From assembly GCA_021234155.1 (NCBI GenBank), contig JAJEKV010000034.1, forward strand, positions 2,482,001 through 2,546,000: a DNA stretch of 64,000 bases. Direction: 5' to 3'. The DNA is from Isoetes taiwanensis (Eukaryota; Streptophyta; Lycopodiopsida; Isoetales; Isoetaceae). A program made the position numbers and the translations under genes. Shown in pieces: positions 40,257 through 52,850 of this stretch; positions within the stretch are counted from its first letter, which is position 1, and every line of letters starts with the position of its first letter. The notes beneath the pieces were generated by a model. The model was not told where the DNA came from. It ran no database searches and worked only from the letters and a program-made list of their open reading frames with translations.

Positions 40257-42500
40257 TCATGTTTTCACAGTAGTTGTATTGCCATTCGATTCAGTGATGG
40301 CCTTCTTGCCCTTCCTTGATCTGGTTTTCTTATCCTTCTCTCTCTTTTTCTTCTCATTCATGTCAACCCAGGTGTAATCACTGGGGATCAGGAAAGGATC
40401 GACCTCATCATTAAAGCGATCCACTAGGCTTGCAGAGGTGCTCGCCCCTTGACTCTGCGAGTTCTTCATCCACGAGAACCACGATGCTGCAGTGAACTGG
40501 CTACCTTCTTTTGGCTTCACATCCTGAAAATGCTCTGGGCTTGAAACAGGAGTTGAGAATTCTTCAGTTGGACGCAATTCTTCAAATCTAGTAAATGTCA
40601 CAATGACCCTTATTGTTGGAACTACAGGGATCGCAAGCTGTTATAAAAAGGAAAATTTCCATATCAGTTAAGATGCAAAATATATGACAAACAAATAAAT
40701 GAGCTGCCGTTCAGCATCATTAAAACATTAAATGAAATTGATGTAAATTACAGCTCAAAGAAGGTTCCTATATTTCAACATAGAGAGTATATAATCTTAG
40801 CTACAATTTAATAGCGCCAACAGAAGAAAAAAGGGAACCATGTTTCCAGTCCATACCTTCGCAGGAAAAGTCCCTGATGGAAGTTTAGTAGTAAGCAACT
40901 CCCTCAATCTTCGAATGGCTTTCACCTTATTTGCCAAAATATCAAGCAATGGCAAAAGCTCATCAGTTTTCAATGGAAATTCAGTAGTTAGCCATAGGAC
41001 AGGACGCAGCCCCTTCTGATATTCACTCTCGGTAGTTTTTGCAGGTTTATGGCTTGTTTCTTTGTTAATGCTCCTCCTGTGAGCTTTGTCACTGGCTTTT
41101 CTAAACTCGAGAGATTCTTCTGCTTTATAATTTGAAGGCCTCCTATCAAATGACATCCTGTTCATCTTGTGATTTTTGTCAAGCTCCACACTCAAGGACT
41201 TCCTACCAGGTTCTATTCGTTTTCCAGTCTCATGCTTTCCAGTCTCATGCTTTACGCTCCTCTTGCCCCAGCCAAACCAGCCTTTCTTATCATCTTTTGA
41301 AGCACCATGGTTCTGATCTGATCCTGATGATGCGCTGAGGTCATCAGGAGAACTCTCATCATCACCATTATCATACAACCCATTTCGGTTGCCAACCTTC
41401 TCTTTCTCGTCACCTAGGACTTCAGCATTCTCCATTTTCAATGCAGACTCAAGTTGCTGTTTCTCTTCTTCAGTTAGCAAATCTGAATAGTCATCTTCTT
41501 CACCTTCTGCTAGATCACCTTCTTCTGCAGCAAAAAGCTCTTCATCTGTCATTGCCCCTGGAACTCTGCGTGACCTCACACTAACAGTTACATGATGCAT
41601 ATCATAAATTTTTGCCTTCCAAGGCCCAACCATTTCAGACCTTTCTTGCCGTCTCCATGTTAGCTGAGGGAAAAGCTCTGCTTGTGTAACATCAATTCCA
41701 GGCCTATACATATTTGTCTGTGACATTGCTGCAACCTCCTGGGCAATTTCTGCTTCAGACGGTTGCACCCCTGCACCTTCCAATGCATTCATTATTTCCT
41801 TCTCTTTATGACTTAAAATACATAATGTACCTGGAGCAAGCTTCCCATCCTCACTGCCATCTCCAAGGAACAGAAAACTTTGATCTGACCTCTGAATCTT
41901 AAAGCCATCAAAGCCAGCAAGTGTCATATCTGCACGTAGGTTGGCACCTCGCTTCCATATTCTGTAGGTATCAGATGGGGCAATTCTAGAAATAAAAGGA
42001 ATAACAGAACTTTCAAAATGGAATGTAAGCTCCATATAGAAATCTCTCATTCTGCCCATTGTGGCTGTAAGCCGAGGAAGACGGCGACACCACTTTGCCC
42101 AGGCCATTGGTTGATAGTGCCGGGTAATAATCTTTGCAATAGCTTCTTCTCTAGCACAAACAGCCTCTTGAAGAGCACTCCATCCCTGTGCATTTTGTAA
42201 ACTCCAATCTGCTCCAGCTGACATAAGCATTTCCACAGAAGTGGCATCTCCAAGTTTTACAGCCAAATGAAGCGGAGTCTCTCTTCCAGGAACATCCCTC
42301 CTATCAATCACTGCAGAGAGTGCATCTGCTTTTTCTTCAGCTTTTACAGATTCTGCTTCGGTGTGAACCTCTCCTGCCTTGGCAGGCCTTGGAAGGGAAG
42401 AAAGTATGCGTCTTAGACCAGAATAATCACGGCGAGCAACAGCTGAATGGATAGGGCTATGCGCATATTGAGCTATTTCTTCTGTAGATAACTGCCCCAT
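40257..42500 (-). CDS. ANKRD13C-like ankyrin repeat protein (GPCR-chaperone domain), intact
   Basis: Exon 1 is 42500-40857 (548 codons, ending AAG|GTATGG) and exon 2 is 40637-40257 (126 codons plus stop, after AACAG). The intron is 219 bp, phase 0, and the protein has 674 residues. Ankyrin repeats occupy about residues 14-130 (SPIHSAVARRDYSGLRRIL, ETPLHLAVKLGD, ADWSLQNAQGWSALQEA). The GPCR_chapero_1 domain follows, with WAKWCRRLPRL, MRDFYMELTFHFESSVIPFI, IWKRGANLRADMTLAGFDGF and IDVTQAELFPQLTWRRQE. An acidic linker, a WFGWGKR segment and a Lys/Arg-rich C-terminus come next. Mammalian ANKRD13C assists receptor biogenesis at the ER; the plant role is not established. KHETG is duplicated within the linker. 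No lesion is visible. Confidence 0.93.
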
Positions 42501-45107
42501 CTTATCTTTTTAGCTAAAAATTACTCAAAAGAAAGACCAGTTCCTTTGTGCTTTACTCTACATCTACTGCTGGAAAGTCAAACAACTGCACGCAGCCACA
42601 AATCCAAGTGCTGAAGACTTCACAGGATTAAGCAATTTCATTCACGGGTTTGATATCAAATATGTAGATGCTTTTTTCCCTGCATACATCTTAATTTTGG
42701 GCTACGAGAAGAAATATATGAAAGAAAGATACCTGGGAAAACAACCGTGTTAAACACCCTTATCCCCGTTACTTGCAACTATCCAGGCGAGGAGGGTATA
42801 CCAAGAGAGTGAAAAAACCCAACTCTCAAAAACGATCAGAAAGACGCACAAATCGTTACAAATCCTGCCGACGTCTCTGTATCACGGGCCAATGACGCAT
42901 AAACATAGCCGTATAAATGCTTCATTTTCCTGACAAAGATCAAACAAGCCAGCACAGAAACAGGGCTTGAACGGAGTAAAAAAACCAAGGATTGGGATCA
43001 GAAACCGGAAGAAATCAGGGGAATGGGCAGAAGAGAAGGATCAGGCGGGAGAAACGGAAATTTAAGAGGGTTTTCCGGCTCAGGACATCGCCCACTTCTT
43101 CCTGAAAAGGAATTCCGCTTTTCCTCTCTGCCTTTCCCAGTTCTGGCTATGGCCAAACCCTGGAAACGCCAGGCACACAGAACGCCGTCCAATGGAGAGC
43201 GCACACGTATAAATTATAAAAAGCTACCATAACTATTTCCACGCAAGAACGCGCATTTGTATATTTGAATTATTGGGGCATGTAGCTGGAAGAGGCTGAT
43301 GGTGGGATAAATCAACGATGCCGATCATGTCCCCATAACATGGGAAGTGATCCTGGCCGTCCGCTCATTCTAGTCGTCATTGGCGATTGACTCGTGCTAT
43401 AGGGTCAACAACACTAATGCCTATGAAACTGCTCATAAGGTTCGAGAATTGTCTTTTTGAATTTATTTTCTTGAAGAGCATACAATGTCAATTTAAGACC
43501 ATTCTTTTTTTTCTCTCTTTCTCACTCTCACTACATACATATGATATATCCATTGGTAGATTTGGTCTCCATTGGATGTTATAAGTAGGCCTCCTGCAAA
43601 AAAATTTCCTTGACCTGCAAAAATGTAGTTCTTTATTATGGTTATTGGATTTTTTGAGAGAAAACCCTCTATTTGCCAAAATTTACTTACCTTTTTACAA
43701 AGTTTCTATCAGGAAATTTGCTAGCAAATAAAAAACTAGATTTTCCCAACTTTAATGAAATTCTCGAAAGAAACCCCACCAATTCTAGTCGGTGGTTAAA
43801 AGCATTGCTCTTTTCTTCTTCTTCTTCTTTGTGGATCAAATTCCTCTTCTCGTCCTCATCGTCACCATATGCATATGATGCCCCTTAGTGGCTCCAATAT
43901 ATGACGGCTTTGAACTTCATGAAATCTATCATTTCAGTCCACTATAGTAGGGCTATCTTGGCTACTTCTAAGTTGGACTTGTCTTTTTTTTGAGCTTTTA
44001 GAAAAATAAAAAAACCTAATATAATCCAATAAGTTTAGCTTGACTATCATTTGAATTTGATAAAGGTATCTGAACCAATCATCTATAGAAATTGTGCTGG
44101 TAGCTGCAATAGGTTAAGTAACAGATATCAATGGGGACAAGCATCATCATAGCTTCATTAACAAAGAGACTAATTATATAAATAACAATGTTTGTTTTAT
44201 ATGTAGATGTCTTATAATAATCTTGATCACTATGTATGTCTAAAAGTATTACATTCCAACATCCATGTTATATAAGATACTTAACAATATGTTTTGTCAT
44301 ATATATAAGATACTTAGCAATACTTTTTTTCTTATACTAAGTTTGATCGATATACAACACTTCAATATAATATAAAATATTCATTCCAACATCCCATATA
44401 TTATATAAGGATCAATGAATGCCAACACTATTTATCCACCATTTTAAGAAGTCAAAAAATCTTGTGAAAATAAACGCAAGGCTGGACTCATTTGGCTCGA
44501 GAGGGCTAATAAATGTTCAAAGTTCCTTTCTAAAGCATCCAAAGAGAAGAAACGGTATTATGCTCTATCCATATCATACAGTCGAAGGTGGCAACTTAGC
44601 ACTAAGAGAATTTGGCCTGAAACTAGAATTGAGCCTAAGACGTAAAAAATCCCAAACTGGATGTAAAGCTGATAACCGAATACACAAATAAAAATTCATT
44701 GCTTCGAGGTTACGGGTTCAAGTACAACAAATCGATCCTATGGTAGAGACCTTAAGCCTGCCATATGTACTCGATAACCACATGCAAAGCAGCACCTAGC
44801 ATATCGCGCCTAGAGACCTTAAACTTGTCATATGTCATATGTACTCGACAATCACATGCAAAGCAGCTCCTAGCATATCGCGCCTATGTAGTGGATTGGC
44901 TTCCATGTGATATATAAAATAAAGTGATGTAGAATGTACTCATGATTGATGATGAATAGAATGACGTCCTTAATTATGAAAAAAAAACAATTGTATTTGC
45001 TTCTATTTACTATTAAGCTCCTCATAATTGTTCTTCAACTCAAGATGAAATTAATAACACAATACCTTGATCTAGTCTATCGTTTTGTCAACAACTTTTC
45101 TCTATAT
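42501..45107. other. 5' flank of the ankyrin gene and AT-rich spacer
   Basis: Immediately upstream of the ankyrin start (42501-43250, minus orientation) the sequence is likely leader and promoter. From 43260 to 45107 I see no gene. A segment around CATATGTACTCGA...ATCACATGCAAAGCAGC is tandemly repeated at about 44760-44885. Confidence 0.4.
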
Positions 45108-45112
45108 TCCAT

Positions 45113-45443
45113 TGATAGAATGTCAGCCTGTAAATCCACGTGGCGGCAGATTAATAGACTAGATGTGGCTGCATGCTTGAACGGTGGTCAGGTGACCGTC
45201 AACAAAAAGGAATCTAAGATAGCATCGAATTGTAGAACTTTTTCAAGGTAAGCTGGTCTGACACAAGAGCTGAAGTGCTTGGGTTTTCAGTCGTGCCAGA
45301 TAAGAAGAGAGCCCATCGGATTTGACTGGAAAAGCAGCAAACAAGCTGTGGAGTAAATCGGCTGCTGTGGGAGCTATTCTTAGAAAGATCGTTGCTATTA
45401 TATTAGGTGTAGACTGAAGCCAGGGACTGCCCAAATTGCATCA
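45113..45443 (+). repeat. Left LTR of the copia element
   Basis: 331 bp, beginning TGATAGAATGTCAGCC and ending CAAATTGCATCA, immediately before the primer-binding site. It is homologous to the right LTR along its length, with many substitutions and small indels. Confidence 0.9.
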
Positions 45444-48298
45444 GTGGTATCAAAGCTTCCATGACCAGCCGGCTTGCCTTGACATGCCGAAACAGTACCC
45501 AAGTCTTTGAAGGAGATGAAGCTGGCTTTCAATTGTGGAAGGCGAAGATCACTACAAGCTCTCAAGGTGGACAAATCATGGGAGCTTGTGTCAAAGGAAA
45601 AATCAGCTACTAAACCAAAGTAAAGCAAGAGGCACTAGGTTCTGAAGGAGAAAAGAAGGGAGAAATATGTGAGGACGAGAAAGAAGAGATCGCGAAGGCA
45701 ATCATTATAGCTAAGCTGGGGTGCAACATCATGCTTTAAATTCAGCACAAATCCTCTATTCTATTCATATTCTATTCTATTCTTTTGAGATGTGAAAAAA
45801 CCTTCCTGAAAGGTATGAAGAGAAAATGTCATCGCAAATTGTGTGTAGTTCAAAGAAGGCAATGAGGTAAAAGATATAATTTTGTGAGTCCGTTTGTTAT
45901 TCCATGATCTTGAGGGAGCTGGAGTGAAGTATTCAGAGCAACAAAAGGTATTAGCATTTACAAGAGCTTTTTGCGATACTCACAAATAGTTAGCTATGTT
46001 AGTTAGGCGTACATCTCTGACACTTGATGTGGCTGTAGAAGCAATCAGAACAGATAGAACAAGAGAAGATTGTAAAGACAATTGCAAGGAATAAACATTT
46101 CCGTAAAGAGGAGCATCCCACTGTGTTGTATGCAAGTGAAAGAGGATGCGGCCGAGGTAGAAGCCGAGGAAGAGGAAGAATGCAAATTCAGTACTATGGT
46201 TCTGAGGAGTTTGGTCATATAAAGGCGGAATGCGCTAATCGAGACAAGTGGACTCGTGGACGAAGTTCATACGTGTGAGGAAGGGCTCGACGTTCTGTGG
46301 TGGAAAGTGTAGATGAAGTTGAAGATAGCAAGGAAGATGTGGCAACAACGGGAGTGACTGACGGAAGATGAGGTACATAAGATTAAGTCACATTTGACAT
46401 CTAAAAATAATATATTATCGAATGTTAGTGTTAAAAAAGGAATGGATAAAACTAACACCTTGACTGTAGATTCGGGAGCTAAAGTCTCCATAGTAAGCTC
46501 ACCTAGTCTGTTGAAAAACATTGAACCAAGCAAGAGTTCAAGGATGGTGCAAATGGGAAATGGCGCAACACAAAAGGTCCATGGAAAGGGGGAATTACAG
46601 GTATTACAAGAAGGCAAGGACATGTTGAGGTTGTCAAATACTTTGTTTGCACCTGGTACGTTGTTTAACTTGGTCTCAATTTCCAATCTTGTGGACAATG
46701 GTTATGATTTATTTTTCCATAACTGTAGTTACAAGTTTATTAAGGTGGTATTGAAAGAAGGGGAAATTTGTTTGAATTGGATATCAAAAGTATTAATAAG
46801 ATTTGCACATTTGGCATTTAAGTTTAGCACATGCAAATCATGGTAGCATTAAAAATGCAAAAAGGCACAATCTTTTGGAATGATTTGATGTATGGAAGAG
46901 AGACTTATATTGATATTTGCGAGGCATGCATGGTGGATAAGCAAAGTAGAATGCTTTTTAGGAAAGGATAAAAGAGCAAATAAATTGCTTGATCTAGTGC
47001 ATTCAGATGTCTGTGGTCTAATGCAAGTCAAAAGTCTTGGTTCAAAGTGTTAATTTGCAACATTCATAAATGATTATAGTAGGCAAACCAAGTGCTATTT
47101 TTTGCGGTCCAAAGACCAAGTGTTTAATGCCTTTAAACTATATGTTGCTGAAGTTGAAAGAGAACGTCTAAGGTTAAGTGTTTAAGATCTGATCTTGACG
47201 GAGAATATAGGTCGTTTGAATTTTGCAGATTATGTCAAATATATGTGATAAAAAGGAAATATACATGCAGATACACGCCTGAACAAAATGGTATATCGGA
47301 GCGAAAGAATTGCACTATCATGAATGCTACAAGGTCCATGCTCAAGCACACAGTTCTCCCTAATAGTTTATTGGCAGAAACAGTAGTAGCCACTTGTCAC
47401 ATTCAGATTAGGCTGCCTAGTGTTGCGGTTACGAAAGGAGTATCGAACAGTTTTGGACAGGAAGAAGGCAGTCTGTGAAGCACTTTAAAGTTTATGGATG
47501 CTTAGCCTATATGTTGGTACCTGAGGAACTAAGAAGAAAATTAGATAATCGAAGCATGTGCACTTTCTTAATGGGCTATGATGAGGGGACGAATGGCTAT
47601 AGGTTGTACGATTCTAACATCTGCAAAGTATATGTCAACAGAGATGTGATATTCAATGAGCATGTTTTGTACAAGGACAGAAAAATTTTAAGCAAGCATG
47701 GGACAGTGAATGGATGCTGAAGGAATATTTGGAAAGTGTCTCGAAGGAATAGGAGGCGGCTACGAATGCTCCGAAGGAGACAATGAACTTGCCAATAAAT
47801 AAAGAAATCGAGCTTGAAACTAATTAGGTCAAATCTGTGTATAATGAAATTATAGAACTGGATGTGGTGCATGAAGCCGTAGAGGCTGATAGTACACATC
47901 ATAGACCAAATATTGAGCCAGAGGAGCTGCATGAGGCCTTGGAGGCTAACATTGCGCCAGAAATTGGACATCAAGTGGGACAGAGCAGTGAGGAGATTGG
48001 AAGAAGTGCAACTAGAATCAGACGCAGTGAAGTGGAATGCCTCAAATCTCAGCTTCTATTTGAGACAGAGATACTTAGCAGGAAGGATGGTAAAACAACG
48101 AGGCCACCAAAACCCAAGATCTTGTCTTGCACATTGGAACCAGAAATAGTGGAAGAAGCAGGGATGTCATCGATTCTCTAAGATCTTTGTCCAAAACATC
48201 CAACGGAGAAACGGATTTTGTTGATAAGCCTTTATCATGTAGTTCCACAATTCCTTTGGTACAAATATACAGATGTACAGTTTCTCTATTACTATTAA

Positions 48299-48415
48299 GT
48301 TTTTTCCCTTGAAAACCCTTCGGCGGGGGGCCTTTTCAATTCTAAACAGTAATGGATTTGCTATTCTCTTTCTTGTATTGGTCCCATGACCTTTTGGTCT
48401 ACAGGGACGATAAAA
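48299..48415 (+). mobile_element. LINE 3'-end fragment inside the copia element
   Basis: It has the family signature: GAAAACCCTTCGGCGGGGGG, then TTGGTCCCATGACC, then GGGACGATAAAA. There is no microsatellite tail; AATTCAGGG follows directly. Confidence 0.6.
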
Positions 48416-48877
48416 CAATTCAGGGTATGGATGACTTTTATCAGGGTATGGATGCCTACGCTCGAAGAATGGCCAAAAACATCCTTAGTATACTAATCTT
48501 TGGAAGCTAATTTAATTTCTAAGGTGTATATTTTGCCCCAAATATGGGAAAAAAAACCCCTAATTATAAATATACAAATACAAAATGGTAAAAAAAAACC
48601 CTCTTTTATTGCATGCACGTGTTCGATACTACAAACAATACTGAATCCACTGGGCTTCCATAATCCTTCTTTAGTTGCAACACTAGTCGAAGTAGTGACT
48701 TCTATGGAGCTAGACTTAGTTAGTGCCAAAAGCTGCAACAGTTGCATGTTTTGCATCTACGGGAAAAGTAGAAAGAAGCAATGAAAATGAGTTAGATTCA
48801 TTCAAGCAGATAGGAATATATGATTTGGTGGCAAGACCAAACGATAAAAATGTTGTAGGCAGTAAGTGGATATTTAA

Positions 48878-49660
48878 AATAATAATAATAATATATTGAT
48901 CATGCCCACATTGGACCTTGAAGGTCATGGAGCAGAAATATTTACATTTGATTAATTTTCATAAGCAGATTATGATGAGAGTCCACTGCCTTGATATACA
49001 AACCAAGATCATGTGGTCTCATGCTGAGGATAGTATCAAGGCATAACTCATCAATACCAAATTTGTCGCGGATATCCGAGTATGCAGAACACTGCGTAAG
49101 TACATGTGTCTCATCCTCTAGCGCTTGTTGATCACGTAAAAACACGGACCGACTCTCCTTGGGAATCCCCGCCCCATCCACTTTGTCTCTATACCAAGAT
49201 GATGCGAGCTAGTCCTGTACCTAGCAATCGTTTGCTTGAGATTCCTTGACATATTGGCTTTCAAATAGTCTTGATCTGCATAAACCATCATCGGATTAAC
49301 GTCCTCAATGTACTTTGTCATCCTGCTACCTTTTACCACTGAGGCGGGCATATAACACGCAAAGAGTCTGCCGATAGATCTCGGGCCAAGCTGTGGTTCC
49401 GGCCAATTCTGCTTTGTAACACCCCAACTGTTTGCCCACTCTCATGATGCCAGCCTGATGTTTGCATGCGGAGAAAGGCCCGTTTGGAGGGTCGGTGGTC
49501 AGGTTGCAACTGAACTCTATTAGCAAAATTTATTGTTTGATAGAGTGCTTCTACCTCCAGCGGGAGCATACCCGTCTCAGCCAACATGATGGCAAAGGGC
49601 GTTTGATTTTTCACTCCCAATTCTTCTCTAAGAAATATCTTCAGGACCACCTTCTTCACC
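48878..49660 (-). mobile_element. 5'-truncated LINE nested antisense in copia reverse transcriptase
   Basis: The minus strand encodes the C-terminal part of a LINE polyprotein. MLAETGMLPLEVEALYQT lies in 49659-49333, ARYRTSSHHLGIETKWMG in 49351-49118, and DETHVLTQCSAYSDIRDKF in 49181-48942. This is the post-reverse-transcriptase region with its zinc-binding-like end. The 3' end is an (ATT)n tail at 48878-48895. Copia coding stops at SKWIFKI just left of it and resumes at KADGSIENYKA just right of it, so the insertion limits are within a few bases. This LINE has a different tail from the GGGTCCCATAGG family. Confidence 0.78.
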
Positions 49661-50904
49661 TAAAAAGGAAGGCAGATGGATCAATAGAGAATTACAAAGC
49701 CTGTTTGCAATAAGCATACTTTCTTACCCATTGTCAAGATTGAGGGCTCTTATAGCAATCGCAGTACAAAATGACTTGGAGCTGAATCATATGGATGTCA
49801 AAGCTGCATTCCTAAACAGAGATCTAGAAAAAGAAATTTATATGGATCAGCCTCGTGGATATGAACAAGGTAACAATCTGGTATGCAAATTAAAGAAGGC
49901 TAGCATCCAGACAGTGGTACTTATGCATGAATAAGTTTCTGGTTGCTAATAAATTTATAAAATTAAAAATTGAAGGGAACTTTTATATGAGACGGGAAGG
50001 AGATAAGTGTCTGATAATGGTTCTGTATATTGATGATTGTCTCAACGCTAGCAGTAACAGAACTTGCTAATCGAATGTAAGTTGTTGTTAAGGAATCGTT
50101 TCCAAATGACTGATCTAGGAGAGCTTCAAAAACTGCTAGGAATGGAGGTACGAAGGGATAGGTCACAATGTGTATTATACCTTATTCAAGAATAATACAT
50201 CGAAAAAATGTTAATCAAATTCAGAAAAATACCATTCGTGCCGAGGCAAAGGATATCAGGAAAGATGTAACCAAAAACACATGTGGAGAAGAAAGAAATG
50301 GAAAATAGACCATATAGATCATTAGTGGATAGTTTGTTGTATGCTGCAAATAGCACGAGAACCTATATCATAATATGATGTCAATTTGCTTAACAGATTC
50401 TTGAAAAATCCTGGCAAGGAGCATTGGGCAACAACAAAGAGAGTTCTCAGGTACTTGAAGGTACCTCGACTCATGGCCTCTATTTTTTAAGAAGGACAGA
50501 AAATAATTTGGTTGGATATGCGGATGCAGATTGGGGTGGTGACATTGATGATAGAAAATCAACCTCTGGATACCTTTACCAACTTGAAAATATATCACAG
50601 TGTCTCTGCAGTATCAGAATTCATTTGGCTGTGAAGGATGCTTAGGGAGTTGGGAAAGTCATGCTCAGGTGCCACGACGATTTATTGCGATAATAAAAGT
50701 GGGATCGCAATGAAAAAAAATCCAATTTTCCATTCACGCGCATGTCACCATTTTATTAGAGACCAAGTGAACAAGGGAAAGATTGATGTGGAGTATGTCC
50801 CCAACAAAGTGCAACAGGCGGATATGTTAATACAGGTTCTCACTGAACCAACAACTGCAAAGGTTCAAGTAGGAATTTCAAATTATATAGACTGCATGAG
50901 AGAA

Positions 50905-51214
50905 TGATAGAATATCAGCCTGTAAATCCACGTGGTGGCAGATCAATAGGCCAGATGAGGCCCCATGCTTGGGTGGTCAGGTGCCCGTTAACAAAAAGGA
51001 AGCCGAGATAGCATCAAATTGTAGAACTTTTCCAAGGAAGTTGGTCTGATACCTTGGGTTTTCGGTTGTGCCAAATAAGAAGAGTGCCCATCGGATTGAT
51101 TGGAAAAGAAGCAAATGAGTTGTGGAGTAAATCATTTGAGGGGGCTATCTCTAGAAAGATCATTGCTGTTGTGTTAGGTGTAGAATGAAGCCATAGACTG
51201 TCCAAATTGCATCA
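50905..51214 (+). repeat. Right LTR of the copia element
   Basis: 310 bp, beginning TGATAGAATATCAGCC and ending CAAATTGCATCA, followed at once by the TCCAT target duplication. Confidence 0.9.
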
Positions 51215-51219
51215 TCCAT

Positions 51220-51798
51220 AAGAAGTGTCAAGAACGAAAGAAGCCGAACTTATACTAGCACTCGATAAGAGGATTTTGATTGAAACGTCCATGGAAACAA
51301 GAGAAATACACAAGAAAAAAACAAAGAAAATTGAAGACAAAATGACAAGGTATAGAAATAGAAGTTCAAGAGGGTGCATTCCATCTACCAGCGTGCCCAG
51401 TTAAGTCAGCAAACAACACATTAACATGATCGTACTCCACAGCAGCCACATTAAGTAGGTTATATGTTTTGCATAGTAATGCCTTTTTATTGGGTCCCAT
51501 AGATAGCTTTATAATGACACAGACCAATTCTCACTTTTTACTTACAAAGATGAGAGCATCTTACATCCACCAACATGCCCCATTAAGCTAGCCAACAACA
51601 CATTAACATGTACATACTCCACAGTAGGCTCATTATGGTTAAGTTTCTTCTCTTGGAAACCATTTGAGATAGGGGTTTTTTATGGGCTTGCTGTGTATTG
51701 TCCCATTGACGCTCCATGAATGATAAAAGCCATTTTAAATCATTCACTAGTAATGGATGTCCGGCATTGCCGGGGTTTAACATCGAGAAAGAGGTTGA
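51220..51798. other. Spacer with a LINE 3'-end fragment at 51640-51735
   Basis: No gene. The fragment at 51640-51735 has a degenerate form of the LINE 3' signature (CTTGGAAACC...GGGGTTTTTTATGGG, TTGTCCCATTGACG, ATGATAAAAGCC). A small GC motif GTCCGGCATTGCCGGGG follows at about 51760-51776. Confidence 0.5.
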
Positions 51799-52375
51799 TG
51801 GCTCCAATGGGGTGCTTCCATGTGGAGGGTGCCCAATAGGGTGAGGCCATGTGGAAATGGCCCTATGCCTAAGGTTGGCTAAGTTATATGAATAACTTAG
51901 CCATGCTCCATTTTCCACCTACTATAGTGTACAAGGCTACTAAAGTAGACTTACACAGTAACGTGGCTCAGAAATATACGTATTTATAGCGTATATTTCA
52001 GGGGAAGGTCACATTCTCCCCCCTTAGGATAATGCTGTCCTCAGCATTACGCTAAGGTGACGAACCTGCAACAGCCCTGCAAAACTCACAACATGAATAT
52101 AGGAACTTAACTTTATTGAAAAGATCAACAGCCCTGCACACATAATATTATTACAACAACATTAAGAGTTCATTATTAAGTCTAAAATCTATGACCCCTG
52201 TCTTCTCGTAACGTGCTCCCTCCTCCATGCTTCCCTTCACTAGCCAGCATAAGTAGCACATTACGTTATTTAAGTTAATAAGTTTGTGGTTTTAGGGGGC
52301 CACCCCTTAATTACCTCCTTGAGCCGAACTACTAGCTCAAGGTTACCCCTACCTTGCACTTGATCATGGCCCAAA

Positions 52376-52850
52376 GGATTTGAGCTTAAGGACCGTTTAA
52401 GACGATCCTATCATCGCCCATAATTGGGTGCTACCATGTACAAGATCCCTTTGATCATGTACATCCGCAGTGCATTATGCCCCTGGGGGTTTACGCTAGG
52501 GAACGTCCCAGACGATCCCATCATCGCGCATGATCACGCTTACCTCATTATGACCCCCCTATGGTCATGTGCATGTGCCATGCATTGTGGCATAGAGAAC
52601 ATCTTAATGATGATCCCATCATCGGCGCACGATCCCCTGCCTACTCGTGCATGACTCCTTCAGTCATGCACACCCCGCAGTGCATCATGGCTCTGAAGGT
52701 TTAAGCTAGGGAACATTCCACTGATCCCATCATTGCCCATGATGCTACGCTCCTTTCACATGACCCTCCTGGTCATGCACACTCTTGGTGCATACTGGCC
52801 TAGAGAACGCCCATGGGGGAGATCTCATCATCGTCTACACTCCAAGATCT
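52376..52850. repeat. Tandem repeat with alternating 110/98-bp spacing
   Basis: GATCCCATCATCG or close variants occur at 52404, 52514, 52612, 52723 and 52821, giving steps of 110, 98, 111 and 98. Between them, CATGACCCTCCTGGTCATGCA-like segments recur. The pattern is a dimer of about 208 bp. Confidence 0.72.

Larger units (their letters stand above)
45108..51219 (+). mobile_element. Ty1/copia retrotransposon, complete but dead, with 5-bp target duplication
   Basis: The element runs from 45113 to 51214 between identical TCCAT duplications (45108-45112 and 51215-51219). After the left LTR, GTGGTATCAAAGC at 45444-45456 matches the initiator methionine tRNA primer site of copia elements. The coding order is that of copia. 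A degenerate gag knuckle with FGHIKAEC is at about 46208-46235. Protease with DSGAKVSIVSSP starts at about 46470. Integrase sequence spans about 46860-47500. Reverse transcriptase (NHMDVKAAFLNRDLEKEIYM) lies at about 49780-49845, and RNase H with ADADWGGDIDDRKSTSGYLY at about 50520-50580. Frames are broken throughout. A LINE interrupts the reverse transcriptase and a LINE tail lies at 48299-48415. Confidence 0.93.

Noticed and set aside
40797-40856. Unspliced C-terminus of the ankyrin protein (extra 19 residues after AAG)
   Set aside because: A GTATGG donor directly follows LPSGTFPAK, and the downstream exon continues the family's C-terminal domain in phase, so the extension is intronic.
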